A stretch of DNA of 11,235 nt from Melaminivora alkalimesophila (lineage in GTDB: Bacteria > Pseudomonadota > Gammaproteobacteria > Burkholderiales > Burkholderiaceae_C), in assembly GCF_000282995.1 (NCBI RefSeq), contig NZ_ALEE01000113.1, positions 1-11,235 on the forward strand. The letters are read 5' to 3'. The translations under genes were made by a program, and so were the position numbers. Below the pieces are notes generated by a model. That model was not told where the DNA came from. It worked only from the letters and a program-made list of their open reading frames with translations, and ran no database searches. Below, piece after piece: positions 1-6,048 of this stretch. The stretch's first letter is position 1, and each line of letters begins with the position of its first letter.

Positions 1-2
1 CA

Positions 3-998
3 GCCGCCCGCCGCGGCATTCTCATCAAAGGAGGTATTTACCTTGAAGAGGCGCGCAAGCTCAAGGCGATTGCGCTGGACAAGACCGGCACGATCACCGA
101 GGGCAAGCCGAGGCTGGTGGACTGGGCCGTCGTCGATTCGCAGACGGAGTCGGCGGACGCGGAACACGTCGCCGTGGTGTTGGCCAGCCATTCCGACCAT
201 CCAGTCTCGCGCGCGATCGCGGCCGGACTGAAGCCGAATGGCGTCGAAGCGAAGAATTTCACGGCGCTGGCGGGGCGCGGTGCACAAGCAGAGGTCAGCG
301 GCGTGAGCTATGTGCTCGGCAACCACCGTTTGATCGAAGAGCGCGGACAGTGCTCACCGGCGCTGGAGGAACGGCTGAAGCAGCACGAAGAGGCAGGCCG
401 AACCGTCACGCTGTTGGCCAGTCCGGAGCGGGTCATCGCGTTGTTTGCCGTCGCTGACACCATCAAGCCTTCGTCTCGTGAGGCGGTCGCATCGCTGCAA
501 GCGCTGGGCATCACTCCCGTCATGCTGACAGGCGACAACCAAGCCACGGCCACGGCTGTAGCACACGAAGCCGGCATCGAGCAGGCACGCGGCAATCTAC
601 TGCCCGAGGACAAGCTGGAAGCCATCAGGGCCTTGCAGCGAGACCTGGGGCCGACCGCGATGACCGGCGACGGCATCAACGACGCGCCCGCGCTGGCCCA
701 GGCCGACATCGGCGTGGCGATGGGTGCGGCCGGAACCGACACAGCAATGGAAGCAGCCGACGTGGTCGTGATGAACGACGACCTGCGACGCATTGCCGAG
801 ACAGTGAAGCTCTCGCGATCGACGCACGCGGTGTTGTGGCAGAACATCACGCTGGCGCTTGGTATCAAGGCCGTCTTCCTCGTGCTTGCCCTTTTTGGCG
901 GAGCAACGATGTGGATGGCCGTCTTCGCCGATATGGGAGCCAGCCTGCTGGTTGTGCTCAACGGGTTGCGGCTTCTGGGTGCGGTGCAGAAGGCTTGA
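3..998 (+). CDS. cadA: Zn/Cd/Pb-translocating P1B-type ATPase, C-terminal part (5' cut by window)
   Basis: This is the cytoplasmic catalytic half and last membrane pair of a heavy-metal P-type ATPase that exports divalent metal from cytoplasm to periplasm at the cost of ATP. The reading frame is open from the window edge, and 331 residues are visible. Motifs in order, numbered from the first visible residue: the DKTGT phosphorylation site (Asp26); the HP motif in SHSDHP (His66-Pro67), a hallmark of P1B ATPases; TGD (176-178); GDGINDAP (222-229). Near the C terminus are a Lys (289, in LGIKAVF) and an Asp (310, in ADMGAS) 21 residues apart. ZntA has the same pair, Lys693 and Asp714, in its last two membrane helices, which points to a P1B-2 (Zn/Cd/Pb) pump rather than a Cu pump. 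The N-terminal metal-binding domain and first six helices lie outside the window. The last 41 bp overlap the end of the convergent kinase gene. CadA versus ZntA naming is a convention; the family is secure. Confidence 0.93.
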   Translation, partial: AARRGILIKGGIYLEEARKLKAIALDKTGTITEGKPRLVDWAVVDSQTESADAEHVAVVLASHSDHPVSRAIAAGLKPNGVEAKNFTALAGRGAQAEVSGVSYVLGNHRLIEERGQCSPALEERLKQHEEAGRTVTLLASPERVIALFAVADTIKPSSREAVASLQALGITPVMLTGDNQATATAVAHEAGIEQARGNLLPEDKLEAIRALQRDLGPTAMTGDGINDAPALAQADIGVAMGAAGTDTAMEAADVVVMNDDLRRIAETVKLSRSTHAVLWQNITLALGIKAVFLVLALFGGATMWMAVFADMGASLLVVLNGLRLLGAVQKA

Positions 999-2310
999 AA
1001 GGGTCAGGCACCGTGAGTCCGATGGACGTGACGCCACCGTTTGATTCCGCCACGGTCCGCCCTCCGTGCATGCGAGCGATGGCGGCCACGATGGCCAAGC
1101 CCAGTCCGTGATTGCGGGCGGCGTTCGACCGCGCTGCATCCGCCCGGTAGAAGCGGTGGAACAGGTAGGGTAGATGTTCAGTCGGAATGGTGTGACCTTG
1201 GTTCACCACCCGTAGGGCCACCTCGTCGTCCAGCCGGTCGATCTGCACCAAGATGGTGCTGCGCTGATGCGCGTGCCGGGTTGCGTTGCCGATCAGGTTG
1301 GATAGCGCGCGCTGCAGCAGGCGCACGTCGGCCGTGCATGTGGCATCGCCGTCGATACGGACTTGAAGACCGGCTTCCTCGATGGCCGCCTCGTGCAAGT
1401 CCACCACCGCGCCCGCAACATCGGCCAGGCTGTCGACGTGTTCGCGGCGGGCCTCGGCTCCGCGGTCGGCCTGCGACAGGAAGAGCATGTCCTGCACGAT
1501 CATCGACATGCGCTGGAGGTCTTCGAGATGCGAACCCAGTACATCCCGAAGCGCGTCGGCGTCGCGTGCCTTGCGCAAAGCGATCTCGGTGCCTCCCATC
1601 AAGGTTGCTAACGGCGTGAACAGTTCATGGGCAACATCGGCATTGAATGCTTCCAATTGTTCATAGGCCTTGTGCAGACGCTTCAGCAACTCATTGACAT
1701 GGGCCACCAGCGGAACCAGTTCGTCGGGTTGAGCGGAGCCATCCAGAGGCTGGTGCAGGGTATCGGCCTCCAGTGCTTGGATTTGTGCCGAAAGATCGTG
1801 TACTGGACGCAGCCCGATTTGCACCAGCGTGAATCCACCGACGGCAATCACCACTGTCCCAGCAAGCGCCGCCGTGACCAGCGTGCGGGCTAAGCGCTCA
1901 AGCACGCGATCGTCCTCGCTGGCGTCCAGGATCAGCACCGCCTGGATGGAGGTGGTGCCGTTCGTGGCCTCGAACCGCATGTCGATCGTGCGGTGATCCA
2001 TTGGAACGGCTGAACTGGCATAAAGAACACTGCCGTCGGCACCGCTCAGGATCACCATCACGTCCTGCTGGCCGACCATGGCGTCATTGAGCTTGTGCGT
2101 AAGCGTGTCGTTGTCCAACTCTCCCGCCTCGGCAATGAGATGGCTCACTTGGAGCTGCTTCTGCCGCAGCGTGTCCATCTGCCGCTCCTTGAAACTCAGT
2201 GCGGTGACGGTGTAGACGCCCAAGCAGATCAAGGCGAGTCCGGCCAGCGTAAGAAAGGCGAGCCAGCGGGCAAGCCGCCGTCCTAGTGATCCGGCAGGCC
2301 GCAGTCTCAC
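958..2310 (-). CDS. czcS: CzcS/CusS-type heavy-metal sensor histidine kinase
   Basis: This is an inner-membrane sensor kinase expected to detect periplasmic metal and phosphorylate the regulator encoded just upstream. I start it at the GTG whose bases overlap the regulator's TGA (GTGA), giving 450 residues, about normal for the family. An upstream in-frame start at 2451 would run through the regulator gene in another frame and is unlikely. Layout: transmembrane helix 1 about 15-35; a short periplasmic domain about 36-140; helix 2 about 143-166; HAMP about 167-220; dimerisation/phosphoacceptor box AHELFTPLATL with His228; N box LSNLIGNATRHA (Asn338, Asn342); an F-box-like LFHRFYR; and a G2 box HGLGLAI (401-407). 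The G1 box reads NQGHTIP rather than DxGxG, as I recall for CusS/CopS-type kinases. The H box has Phe where most have Arg (HELRTPL). The C-terminal tail is antisense to the end of the ATPase gene. Assignment to the CusS/CzcS/CopS group is firm; the exact metal is not shown. Confidence 0.92.
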   Translation of the reverse strand: MRLRPAGSLGRRLARWLAFLTLAGLALICLGVYTVTALSFKERQMDTLRQKQLQVSHLIAEAGELDNDTLTHKLNDAMVGQQDVMVILSGADGSVLYASSAVPMDHRTIDMRFEATNGTTSIQAVLILDASEDDRVLERLARTLVTAALAGTVVIAVGGFTLVQIGLRPVHDLSAQIQALEADTLHQPLDGSAQPDELVPLVAHVNELLKRLHKAYEQLEAFNADVAHELFTPLATLMGGTEIALRKARDADALRDVLGSHLEDLQRMSMIVQDMLFLSQADRGAEARREHVDSLADVAGAVVDLHEAAIEEAGLQVRIDGDATCTADVRLLQRALSNLIGNATRHAHQRSTILVQIDRLDDEVALRVVNQGHTIPTEHLPYLFHRFYRADAARSNAARNHGLGLAIVAAIARMHGGRTVAESNGGVTSIGLTVPDPFKPSAPHPEAATR

Positions 2311-2993
2311 GGCTGACGATCTTCGAGCATGTAGCCCATGCCACGGACTGTGTGCAGCAGCGGACGCTCGAAGGGCAGGTCGAGCTTGTTCCGCAGCCGA
2401 CGCACAGCAACATCGATCACGTTCGTGCCGTAGTCGAAGTTCACGTCCCACACCTGCTCGGCGATCTCTGTGCGCGACAGTACCTCACCCTTGCGGCGCA
2501 AGAGTAGCGTCAGCAGTTGGAACTCCTTTGCCGACAGGTCGATGCGCTGGCCGGCCCGAGTAGCGCGCCGCCGCGCCAGGTCCACCTGCAAGTCCCCCAG
2601 GCACAGCACCAGCGCATCGGGTGCGGGCGCAGTGCCAGCAACGCGGCGCAGCAGCACTTCGATGCGGGCCACCAGCTCGGAAAAGGCGAACGGCTTGACG
2701 AGGTAGTCATCCGCTCCCGCCTTCAGCCCGCGTACGCGATCCTCGATGCGATGGCGGGCCGTCAACATGATCACCGGCGTCTGCTTGCTCTGCCGCAGTG
2801 CAGCCAGCAAGCCGAAGCCATCGATGCCCGGCAGCATGGTGTCGAGAACGATCAGGTCGTAGTGGCCGTCAGAGGCCATGTGGAGGCCATCGATGCCGTT
2901 GGCAGCCACATCGATCACATAGCCTTCTTCAGAGAGTCCCTTGCGAAGATAGTCCGCGAGCTTGGCTTCGTCTTCCACGATCAGCAGCTTCAT
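2307..2993 (-). CDS. czcR: CzcR/CusR-type OmpR-family response regulator
   Basis: This is a two-domain DNA-binding response regulator of 228 residues, the usual length for the CusR/CopR/CzcR group. Receiver domain: acidic pocket in MKLLIVEDE (Asp8, Glu9), phosphorylated Asp51 in VLDTMLPG, Thr78 in MLTAR and Lys100 in LVKPF. The C-terminal winged helix has LSAKEFQLLTLLLRR, then DVAVRRLRNKLD and the wing VRGMGYMLE. I chose the ATG at 2991-2993 because the family begins MKLLIVEDE; an in-frame ATG 13 codons upstream adds a tail with no family match. An AGGA lies about 9 bases upstream of the chosen ATG. It is the first gene of the regulator operon, with the kinase following at a 4-base overlap. 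It probably controls both sides of the divergent region 2994-3137, and perhaps the efflux operon, by analogy with Czc and Cus systems. Confidence 0.94.
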   Translation of the reverse strand: MKLLIVEDEAKLADYLRKGLSEEGYVIDVAANGIDGLHMASDGHYDLIVLDTMLPGIDGFGLLAALRQSKQTPVIMLTARHRIEDRVRGLKAGADDYLVKPFAFSELVARIEVLLRRVAGTAPAPDALVLCLGDLQVDLARRRATRAGQRIDLSAKEFQLLTLLLRRKGEVLSRTEIAEQVWDVNFDYGTNVIDVAVRRLRNKLDLPFERPLLHTVRGMGYMLEDRQP

Positions 2994-3024
2994 GCGCAGC
3001 GTTCCTGCTGCGGTCTCTCGCAAC

Positions 3025-3046
3025 CTGTCCAAATTGTCATCTGTAC
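3025..3046. promoter_or_regulatory. Candidate CzcR/CusR-type operator in the divergent control region
   Basis: The region between the regulator start (2993) and the DUF4148-type gene (3138) holds three similar hexamers in the same orientation: CTGTCC (3025-3030), TTGTCA (3034-3039) and CTGTAC (3041-3046). The middle one extends to TTGTCAT, which equals one arm of the E. coli CusR palindrome as I recall it (ATGACAA-nn-TTGTCAT). The partner arm is not recognisable. OmpR-family regulators often bind repeated half-sites, and the position, some 30-50 bases upstream of a possible -10 element at 3074, would suit an activator. This is inference from position and similarity only. Confidence 0.3.
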
Positions 3047-3073
3047 GTTCTACTCCCGTTCGGTGCCGGTTCT

Positions 3074-3099
3074 TACATTGTGCTCATGCCTTCGGGCAT
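3074..3099 (+). promoter_or_regulatory. Possible -10 element followed by a UUCG-capped leader hairpin
   Basis: TACATT at 3074-3079 matches the -10 consensus at four of six positions and has no good -35, as is common for activator-dependent promoters. A start of transcription 6-7 bases downstream would fall near 3086. There a perfect hairpin begins: ATGCC (3086-3090), loop TTCG, GGCAT (3095-3099), with the extra-stable C(UUCG)G closing pattern. It would sit at the 5' end of the mRNA for the DUF4148-type gene. The hairpin is seen directly; the promoter is a guess. Confidence 0.3.
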
Positions 3100-3137
3100 A
3101 TCGATTTTCTGCAAATCACACTGGAAAGGACCATGCA

Positions 3138-3473
3138 ATGAAACTGACCCATCTTGTCGCCATGAAAGCCATTATCCTGGCCACGGCACTGCCCATGGCG
3201 GCCCAGGCCGATTCGCTCTGGCACCCCGCGTCCAATGAGCAGGGCTTCACGTATCACCCCGATCATTTCAAGAGTACCAAGACCCGTGCCCAGGTGCTGG
3301 CCGAGGTCGAGGCAGCCCGCAAGGACGGTACGCTCACGCTGATGCAACGTGGACTGCCGGTGCCCATCAAGAGTTCCGCAGCACCGAAGACGCGCCAGCA
3401 GGTTGTCGATGAGATGCGTAGCGAAGCACCGGAAGCACAGCGTGCGCGACTGGAACTGTATTCCGGCGGTTGA
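3138..3473 (+). CDS. Exported DUF4148-type small protein
   Basis: This gene encodes a 111-residue protein whose function is not known. The start ATG is preceded by a good ribosome binding site (GGAAAGGA, 7 bases upstream). An in-frame ATG nine codons later would shorten the signal peptide. Residues 1-24 look like a cleavable signal peptide with a typical ALPMAAQA cleavage site, so the mature chain should be periplasmic or secreted. The mature part has two copies of a TRxQVxxEhxxA motif, at about 49-60 (TRAQVLAEVEAA) and 85-95 (TRQQVVDEMRS). This pattern is typical of DUF4148 proteins, which are common in Burkholderiales. There are few His and no Cys residues in the mature chain, so it is not an obvious metal buffer. 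It is the first gene on the plus side of the divergent control region and is probably CzcR-controlled, with a 152-base gap before the czcI-like gene. Confidence 0.82.
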   Translation: MKLTHLVAMKAIILATALPMAAQADSLWHPASNEQGFTYHPDHFKSTKTRAQVLAEVEAARKDGTLTLMQRGLPVPIKSSAAPKTRQQVVDEMRSEAPEAQRARLELYSGG

Positions 3474-3491
3474 CACTGCTGACACCCGCGC

Positions 3492-3509
3492 ACTCTGCCA
3501 GAGTTTGTT
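3492..3509 (+). terminator. Weak hairpin with T-rich tail after the DUF4148-type gene
   Basis: ACTCT (3492-3496), loop GCC, AGAGT (3500-3504) is followed by TTGTTT. The stem is only 5 bp and low in GC, so termination would be weak or partial. The rest of the 152-base gap (3474-3625) holds another short inverted repeat, AGCGAG (3533-3538) with CTCGCT (3545-3550), and the promoter-like sequence at 3611-3619. I see no gene in it. Confidence 0.22.
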
Positions 3510-3610
3510 TCCATGCCGCCTCGCCTCATCAAAGCGAGCAGCACCTCGCTGGGCATTGAGGTGGCCGGAGAGACACCCCCTCATCGTTGCTCCTGGACTG
3601 ACATTGCTAC

Positions 3611-3619
3611 TGCTACACT
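3611..3619 (+). promoter_or_regulatory. Extended -10-like element just before the czcI-like gene
   Basis: TGCTACACT fits the extended -10 form (TGn followed by a four-of-six match to TATAAT). It ends only six bases before the czcI-like ATG at 3626. There is no good -35 at 17 bases, and no Shine-Dalgarno sequence between it and the ATG. If it is used, transcription would begin at or next to the start codon, giving a leaderless mRNA. It is also part of a TGCTAC tandem pair (3605-3616). Confidence 0.3.
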
Positions 3620-3625
3620 TTCTCC

Positions 3626-3997
3626 ATGCGCCGCTGGCTCGCCATACTTCTGCTCGTACTACTGCCTACCCAGGCAACCTGGGCGGCGGTGGCTGGCTAT
3701 TGCGTGCACAAGCTAGGCTCCGCGGTGAGCCATCTCGGACACCATGACCATGCTGCGCACGGCCATGCTTCCACGCTCCTCGATGAATCGGATACGACGG
3801 TTTCCAGCAGCGATGCCACGCTCGGCGTGAGTCATGACTGCGGGCACTGCCACGGGCAATACGCTGGCATGCTGCTCCGTGTCGAGTCACTGCGATTCGA
3901 ACAAATACCCAGTCCATCCATCGCGGTCAACGATGAGCCATGTACTGCGTACCACTCCCTTAGACCCGAGCGCCCCAAGTGGTCTCACCTTGCCTGA
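3626..3997 (+). CDS. czcI: CzcI-family exported His/Cys-rich protein
   Basis: This 123-residue protein resembles the CzcI family, small exported proteins encoded at the head of czcCBA operons and thought to influence operon expression or periplasmic metal handling. Residues 1-20 (MRRWLAILLL..., ending ATWA) form a clear signal peptide. The mature chain has Cys26, a His cluster HHDHAAHGH (39-47), then HDCGHCHG (70-77) with Cys72 and Cys75, and Cys106, so it offers several metal ligands. The start is supported by the family-typical MRRWL opening, although no ribosome binding site precedes it. It is separated from the outer-membrane factor gene by 137 bases. Its exact role is not established even in studied relatives, so the name rests on family resemblance and position. 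Confidence 0.8.
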   Translation: MRRWLAILLLVLLPTQATWAAVAGYCVHKLGSAVSHLGHHDHAAHGHASTLLDESDTTVSSSDATLGVSHDCGHCHGQYAGMLLRVESLRFEQIPSPSIAVNDEPCTAYHSLRPERPKWSHLA

Positions 3998-4030
3998 TCG
4001 GCGAAGCGGGGTCTTCCTTTTCTGATTCCC

Positions 4031-4064
4031 GTTCGCGTCCGAACGCCTGCTGACGTGGGCGTTC
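4031..4064 (+). promoter_or_regulatory. Two mutually exclusive hairpins between czcI and czcC
   Basis: In the 137-base gap (3998-4134), CGAACGCC (4040-4047) can pair in two ways. With upstream GTTCG (4031-4035) it makes a 5-bp stem and a 4-base loop. With downstream GGCGTTC (4058-4064) it makes a perfect 7-bp stem and a 10-base loop. No T tract follows, so neither is a standard intrinsic terminator. This could be an attenuator-like switch, an RNA processing or stability element, or chance. I see no gene in the gap. Confidence 0.35.
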
Positions 4065-4134
4065 AGATGTGGCGCGGCCGTATGGTCGCTATTCGCCGGT
4101 CTCCCGTGTATCCCCCTCAACACTGGAGCATCGA

Positions 4135-5388
4135 ATGTATCCGAAGACAAAAACATCAATCCGTCTGCGGCAAGCCGTACTTGCCGCTTTCTTGGCCGGC
4201 GTGAACGCCGGCGTATATGCCCAACCGGAAGCGCTCCCAGCCAACCTGAAGGACGTCTTCGACGCAGCCTGGGCGCGGCAGCCCGAATCGCAGGCGCTGC
4301 TGATGCGCCGTGATGCCGTCCAAGCGCAGCGGCGTGCGGCGGCGGCATGGACGCCCGAGCCACCCGCGCTCGAAATCAGTAACAAGACGGACCGGCTTAC
4401 GCGCAACGACGGTGCCCGTGAGCTAGAGGCCGGCATCGCCATCCCTCTGTGGCTGCCAGGTGAGCGAAGCAACAGCGGTGCACTGGCAGATGCGCAGACT
4501 GCGGCCGTGGAGAGCCGTGTGGAAGCGGCGCGACTGCGACTCGCCGCCACGGTACGTGAGGCCTGGTGGAATTGGGAACGCACGCGCATCGACGCCGACA
4601 TCGCACGTGGGCAACTGGACAATGCTCGCCGCATCGCCACCGACGTTGCGCGGCGCGTCAAGGCCGGCGACCTGGCGCAGGCCGACCAACACCAGGCCGA
4701 CGGTGCTGTGGCCGCAGCCGAAGCGGCCGTGGCGCAGGCCGAGGCAGGAGCGACGACGGCGCAGCAGCAATTGAAGGCGCTGACCGGCAGTGTTGCCCTC
4801 GCTGCGCCTACGGGTACATCGCCTGCCGAGGTTGAACCCACCTCGTCAGACATGCCAATACACCCTGCACTCAACGAGTTGCAAGACCGTGCCGCCGTGG
4901 CCGAGCGCACCGCGGCCCTGGCCGCCAAGCAGTCGCGGGCGAACCCGGAGTTGACACTGTCCACCACGCGGGAACGTGGGGCATTCGGCGAGCGCTACGA
5001 CCAAGCCATCACGGTGGGCATTCGAATTCCGTTCGGCGCAGGCCCTCGCCACGACAGCCGCGTGGCGGCTGCTCGGGCCGATGCTGTGGAAGCACAGGCC
5101 CAATTCGCGCTGGATCGTGCGCGGTTGCAGTCGGAGAGGGAGGCCGCAGAGGTCCGGGTCAATGCGGCACGCACGCAGCTTGCAGCCGCGGAACGCCGCG
5201 CCACCTTGGCTCGTGAGACGCGCGGATTCTTCGACAAATCCTTCCGCCTGGGCGAGACCGATCTTCCGACACGGCTGCGCATCGAAGCCGAAGCCACCGA
5301 GGCCGAACGGCAGGCGGCGCGCAGCCGCATAGAGCTGGCCTCGGCGATTTCCACATGGCGCCAGGCACTGGGCCTGCTGCCGCAGTGA
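4135..5388 (+). CDS. czcC: CzcC-type outer-membrane efflux factor (TolC family)
   Basis: This is the outer-membrane channel of the tripartite metal efflux pump, 417 residues and typical of CzcC proteins. I chose the ATG at 4135 because GGAG lies 7 bases upstream and the chain then opens with a signal peptide (basic start, hydrophobic core, cleavage near AGVYA-Q, residue 29). A GTG at 4069 in the same frame would bury that signal. The mature chain lacks a lipobox Cys, so it is probably not lipidated. Two long Ala/Glu/Arg-rich helical stretches, about 105-215 and 315-405, are the coiled-coil repeats of the OEP fold. An ISNKTDR-to-GIAIPL stretch (about 82-103) and TVGIRIPFG look like the beta-barrel strands. 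It follows the czcI-like gene and precedes a small periplasmic gene by 105 bases. Confidence 0.9.
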   Translation: MYPKTKTSIRLRQAVLAAFLAGVNAGVYAQPEALPANLKDVFDAAWARQPESQALLMRRDAVQAQRRAAAAWTPEPPALEISNKTDRLTRNDGARELEAGIAIPLWLPGERSNSGALADAQTAAVESRVEAARLRLAATVREAWWNWERTRIDADIARGQLDNARRIATDVARRVKAGDLAQADQHQADGAVAAAEAAVAQAEAGATTAQQQLKALTGSVALAAPTGTSPAEVEPTSSDMPIHPALNELQDRAAVAERTAALAAKQSRANPELTLSTTRERGAFGERYDQAITVGIRIPFGAGPRHDSRVAAARADAVEAQAQFALDRARLQSEREAAEVRVNAARTQLAAAERRATLARETRGFFDKSFRLGETDLPTRLRIEAEATEAERQAARSRIELASAISTWRQALGLLPQ

Positions 5389-5422
5389 ACGGCAGGATAT
5401 GAGTGAAATTGGCACCCAGAGC

Positions 5423-5450
5423 TTATCCATCAATCGTAAACAGCTATTAA
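5423..5450 (+). promoter_or_regulatory. Weak internal promoter candidate in an AT-rich patch
   Basis: In the 105-base gap after czcC, an AT-rich stretch stands out from the GC-rich surroundings. TTATCC (5423-5428) and TATTAA (5445-5450) are 16 bases apart and match the -35 and -10 consensus at three and four of six positions. It could give separate expression of the adaptor and pump genes. The support is weak. Confidence 0.2.
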
Positions 5451-5463
5451 TAACGCAGCACAT

Positions 5464-5487
5464 CCATCTGGAATCCCATCTGGAACC
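5464..5487 (+). repeat. Tandem 12-bp repeat in the ribosome-binding region
   Basis: CCATCTGGAATC (5464-5475) is followed directly by CCATCTGGAACC (5476-5487), with 11 of 12 bases identical. The second copy ends six bases before the start ATG at 5494, and its TGGA is the only Shine-Dalgarno-like sequence for that gene. The duplication therefore places a second TGGA 12 bases further upstream. Confidence 0.7.
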
Positions 5488-5493
5488 TTCACC

Positions 5494-6048
5494 ATGAAAC
5501 TTTCTCCCCTACTGGCGGTGCTCAGCATCGCCACGGCCCTTCTCCTGTCTCCGCTGGCGCGCGCTAGCGAAGGCCATGACCACGGCGACGCGACCCCGGC
5601 CACTACTGGCCCCGCGCTCCCACGGTTCATCGCCGTCTCCGACATCTTCGAACTTGTCGGCGTGCTCAACGGCAAGCACATCACCCTCTATCTTGACCGT
5701 ACCGCTGACAACACCCCGGTGACAGACGCCCAGATCGAACTCGAAGTTGCCGGTGAAAAGTTCAAGGCCGAGAAGCACGAAGATGTTTACGAGGTCGTTC
5801 TGACGGCTGAGCCTGGGCCTGGGGTACTGCCGATCACCGCAACGGTCGCCGCAGGCAATGAGGTGGACTTGCTCGCCGGCGAACTCGATCACCACGAAGA
5901 AGCGCATACCGATGCTGCCGGGCCTTCCAAGCCTTGGACACCTTATGCGGCCTGGGCCATTGGCATAGTGGCCGCGCTTGCGGCCCTGTTCACCATTGGC
6001 CGCCGCATGGTGTCCTCCCGTCAACGCCATGCTGGAGATGCCGCATGA
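5494..6048 (+). CDS. Membrane-anchored periplasmic protein, partner of the RND adaptor
   Basis: I recognise this as a recurrent companion of CzcB/CusB-type adaptors but not as a named family. It has 184 residues: a signal peptide (1-24, ending LARA), a His motif EGHDHGDA right after cleavage (26-33), and a beta-rich domain of about 45-130 that looks Ig-like (ITLYLDRTADNTPVTDAQIELEV...). A second His/acidic patch LDHHEEAHTD follows (131-140), then a hydrophobic segment (about 152-168) and a short basic tail. This suggests a periplasmic domain tethered to the inner membrane by its C terminus. Its stop overlaps the adaptor start (ATGA), so the two are probably translationally coupled. The leader and His motif closely resemble those of the adaptor. 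A likely role is to offer metal to the pump or to steady the adaptor; that is inference. In other systems a similar region may be part of a longer adaptor. Confidence 0.83.
   Translation: MKLSPLLAVLSIATALLLSPLARASEGHDHGDATPATTGPALPRFIAVSDIFELVGVLNGKHITLYLDRTADNTPVTDAQIELEVAGEKFKAEKHEDVYEVVLTAEPGPGVLPITATVAAGNEVDLLAGELDHHEEAHTDAAGPSKPWTPYAAWAIGIVAALAALFTIGRRMVSSRQRHAGDAA

Noticed and set aside
26..45. A near-perfect Shine-Dalgarno AAAGGAGGT followed by TTG, suggesting a gene start at 43.
   Set aside because: The bases encode the conserved Lys-Gly-Gly of the P-type ATPase segment before DKTGT, and the frame opened at 43 gives a short Arg-rich product with no family likeness.
2517..3137. A long plus-strand open frame running into the DUF4148-type gene, which could suggest a 318-residue protein.
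   Set aside because: It is antisense to the well-defined response regulator. The ribosome binding site and signal peptide place the real start at 3138.
3998..4134. A longer CzcC beginning at GTG 4069.
   Set aside because: The extra 22 residues would precede and spoil the signal peptide, while the ATG at 4135 has a GGAG at proper spacing.
4089..4967. A 292-codon open frame on the minus strand opposite czcC.
   Set aside because: The Ala/Ser/Arg-rich product looks like a shadow of the coiled-coil-rich czcC gene and has no start context or family motif.
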